A DNA stretch of 64,000 nucleotides from Aurantiochytrium sp. KH105. Lineage: Eukaryota > Sar > Bigyra > Thraustochytrida > Thraustochytriidae. A model generated the notes under the pieces. It did no database searches, was not told the origin of the DNA, and worked only from the letters and a program-made list of their open reading frames with translations. This document shows, piece by piece, positions 62,200-64,000 of the stretch (within the stretch, counting starts at the first letter, position 1; each line of letters starts with the position of its first letter). The stretch spans positions 124,001 to 188,000 of the forward strand of contig BGKB01000090.1 in the NCBI GenBank assembly GCA_003116975.1. Reading direction: 5' to 3'. Both the position numbers and the translations under genes were made by a program.

Positions 62200-64000
62200 A
62201 TGAGCGGCGCAACGGGGTCGGCAGCGCCGCTCTGGCGCGCAGCCTTTGTACGGAGGCTGCCGCGAGAAGGCAAGTTGAGCGTAAGCCTCGAAACACTCGA
62301 GGCAGGGGCCACATCGACAACCCTCCTTGGCAACCTACTTCGCGACCCGAGCGAGGAAGTTTCTCGCACGCTCGCGCGGCTCGGCAAGACGCTGGCCAAA
62401 CATCACCGGCGCAAACGTCCAGTACCGTGCTGCGAAGTCGAACTCCACGACTCGAGCAAGATCGATGGAGGCCTCACGGCACAACGCGCACTCACGGATC
62501 TAGGCGCGGCCATCCTCGTCAATGGCTCAGAACGTTTTCCAATTCGCGTTCACCATCCACGCGTCCACGAAGTTAACGTCCGAGGTTTTGCCATCGAGGG
62601 CTGCCCCATTGCGCCTTGGATCCAAGGTGATGATCTCGCAGATGCAACGCTTCATTGGACATGGTCCTATGCCGACGCCGAAAGCAGCACCAACGATGCC
62701 GCCAACGCCTCTGACACCAGCAAGAGCGATGATAACAAAGACCCCACGCCTCCTGCGCCACCGTCCGTAGACAATGGGATTGCGAGTGCTTCCGCGAACG
62801 TAATCGCACGTTCGCGCGTCTACACGCCCACGAAAGCTGACCGAGGGCGCAAACTCCGGGTCACGTGCACCGCGGATGGCGACTTTCCCGTCCCAGCGAC
62901 GTGCGATATTGATGGTCTCGTATTGGAAAGTCCACCCTGGGACGCCATGCGTGACCGCGTGCAAGCGCAACCACAAGGCACCGTTCGCGTTCTCAGCTAC
63001 AACGTCCTTGCTGACACCTACAGCCATACCTGGGACGAAATGTATCCGTACTGCGATCCTGCCCATCGGGATATTCGCTACCGCGCCCCTTTGCTAGCGC
63101 GCGAGGTCGGCCTTTGCGATCCGGACGTTATCTGTATGCAAGAAGTCGATGCGAAAATGGTAGACTTTTGGGGCGCTCTGCTTGAACCAGAGTTTGTCTG
63201 CCACTATACGCCCAAAGATGGCAGTGGAATGGAAGGCTGCTTCTTTGCAGCTCGGAAAACCCGTTATCGCGTCGCACACTTTGAGGCAGTGAGCTTTCGC
63301 GACCTCGTCAAACGCCGCCGCGACGACGCGCTCTGGCTCAACCATCTTTTGCAAAGCATTGAATCTCTCGAACACTCGATCTCCCGCGTCACGAGCATTG
63401 CGCAACTGGCCGTCCTCGAGCCCGTTCCCGGCACCGGTGATGCGAAGGTCCGCGAGGATGTGCCCCTCATTGTCACCAATACGCACTCCTTTTTCCATCC
63501 TGGTGCAGGAAACATTCGTTGCATTCAAGCCAAATTACTCGCAGATCTTGTCCAAGAGAAGCGACGCGCTCGAGGGCGCAAAGATGCGGTCATCATGTGC
63601 GGAGACTGGAACGCTCAGTCTTATGATCTTTCGCTACAGTTTTTGCTTCACGGGACGATTGGGGCCGACCACCCGGAGTGGGCTACAAGCAGCATCTTTC
63701 AGTTCGAGAGCAAGGCCAATCTTGCGCGCGACGTCATTTTCGAGGATGCTGGCAAGGATTCGCAGCGATACATGGACATCCTGTCGCAGACGACGGGAAG
63801 CGGACGCGCACGGCCCATTAGCGATCTGCGCAAGCAAGTCGAGGCCGTCGACGATGGGTACAGTCTCGTCGACAAGCTCAATGTTGTCGCAGAGCTCAAG
63901 AATGGCCTCGCTTGGCACGAGGACGCTGCTGACCGCGTTGCCATTGGTGACATGATTGCGCAAATGCAATCTCATTTAGTGGCGTCTCGAACTCAGCTCA
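62200..64000 (+). CDS. PDE12: PDE12-like endonuclease/exonuclease/phosphatase family protein, 3' cut off
   Basis: The frame is open from the ATG at 62200 to the window edge (600 codons so far), so the 3' end is missing. An N-terminal region of about 250 residues resembles the PDE12 accessory domain (ending near YTPTKADRGRKLRVTC). The EEP nuclease domain follows: VRVLSYNVLADTYSHTWDEM, then YPYCDP, DVICMQEVD with the catalytic Glu, NTHSFFHP and MCGDWNAQ with the catalytic Asp/Asn. PDE12 is a magnesium-dependent 2',5'- and 3',5'-phosphodiesterase that trims mitochondrial poly(A) and 2-5A in animals. The final catalytic His lies beyond the window. Confidence 0.9.
   Translation, partial: MSGATGSAAPLWRAAFVRRLPREGKLSVSLETLEAGATSTTLLGNLLRDPSEEVSRTLARLGKTLAKHHRRKRPVPCCEVELHDSSKIDGGLTAQRALTDLGAAILVNGSERFPIRVHHPRVHEVNVRGFAIEGCPIAPWIQGDDLADATLHWTWSYADAESSTNDAANASDTSKSDDNKDPTPPAPPSVDNGIASASANVIARSRVYTPTKADRGRKLRVTCTADGDFPVPATCDIDGLVLESPPWDAMRDRVQAQPQGTVRVLSYNVLADTYSHTWDEMYPYCDPAHRDIRYRAPLLAREVGLCDPDVICMQEVDAKMVDFWGALLEPEFVCHYTPKDGSGMEGCFFAARKTRYRVAHFEAVSFRDLVKRRRDDALWLNHLLQSIESLEHSISRVTSIAQLAVLEPVPGTGDAKVREDVPLIVTNTHSFFHPGAGNIRCIQAKLLADLVQEKRRARGRKDAVIMCGDWNAQSYDLSLQFLLHGTIGADHPEWATSSIFQFESKANLARDVIFEDAGKDSQRYMDILSQTTGSGRARPISDLRKQVEAVDDGYSLVDKLNVVAELKNGLAWHEDAADRVAIGDMIAQMQSHLVASRTQL

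Overview
The window is nuclear DNA from a compact, GC-rich eukaryotic genome. I count 21 intact protein genes, one of them cut by the right edge, and one broken gene. Gene density is about one per 3 kb on both strands. Most genes are single-exon, and introns, where present, are short (about 60-160 bases), GT-AG, with GTAAGT or GTACGT donors. The gene set (LRR-ROC-COR-TIR protein, AP2 factor, calcineurin-like phosphatase fusion, UGA-containing selenoprotein W, EF-hand proteins of a stramenopile/alveolate type) and the GCTT-rich and pentanucleotide repeats between genes suggest a stramenopile, most probably a thraustochytrid (labyrinthulomycete). That placement is inferred from gene content and gene structure; no search was run.

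Layout. 1-9 kb: a MATE transporter, a TANGO6/RTP1-like HEAT protein and an EF-hand protein, all on the minus strand. 9-15 kb: a CCDC137-like nuclear protein, an OTU protease with two zinc modules and a seven-helix membrane protein, all plus, then a 62-residue protein with an acylation signal on the minus strand. 16.8-29.8 kb: a recognition/signalling cluster. It holds an LRR-ROC-COR-TIR gene (minus, nine exons) whose start faces two related single-pass LRR membrane receptors (plus, 16 and 22 exons). All 44 introns of these three genes are phase 2, and nearly every LRR exon encodes exactly one repeat.

31-36 kb: a COPI-associated membrane protein, a tyrosine-phosphatase-like protein with altered catalytic residues, mitochondrial GatC, and a YeeE/YedE sulfur transporter. 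38-40 kb: a 5'-truncated COR-TIR relative of the ROCO gene broken by one in-frame TAG, then a membrane-anchored ER thioredoxin/PDI with a KKXX tail. 42-51 kb: a Ser-rich nuclear-type protein, selenoprotein W with a 3' SECIS-like hairpin, cullin-4 and a PTGES2-like protein. 51-55 kb: a very unusual pseudokinase-PPP phosphatase-EF-hand fusion. 55-60 kb: a 5 kb repeat-rich intergenic region. 60-64 kb: an AP2 transcription factor and the start of a PDE12-like nuclease that leaves the window.

The genes do not form an operon-like pathway. The only clear functional neighbourhood is the 16.8-29.8 kb cluster, which looks like an innate-recognition locus. Several open frames run upstream of the true ATG or use non-ATG starts; for those I give the first ATG that leaves the recognisable protein intact.
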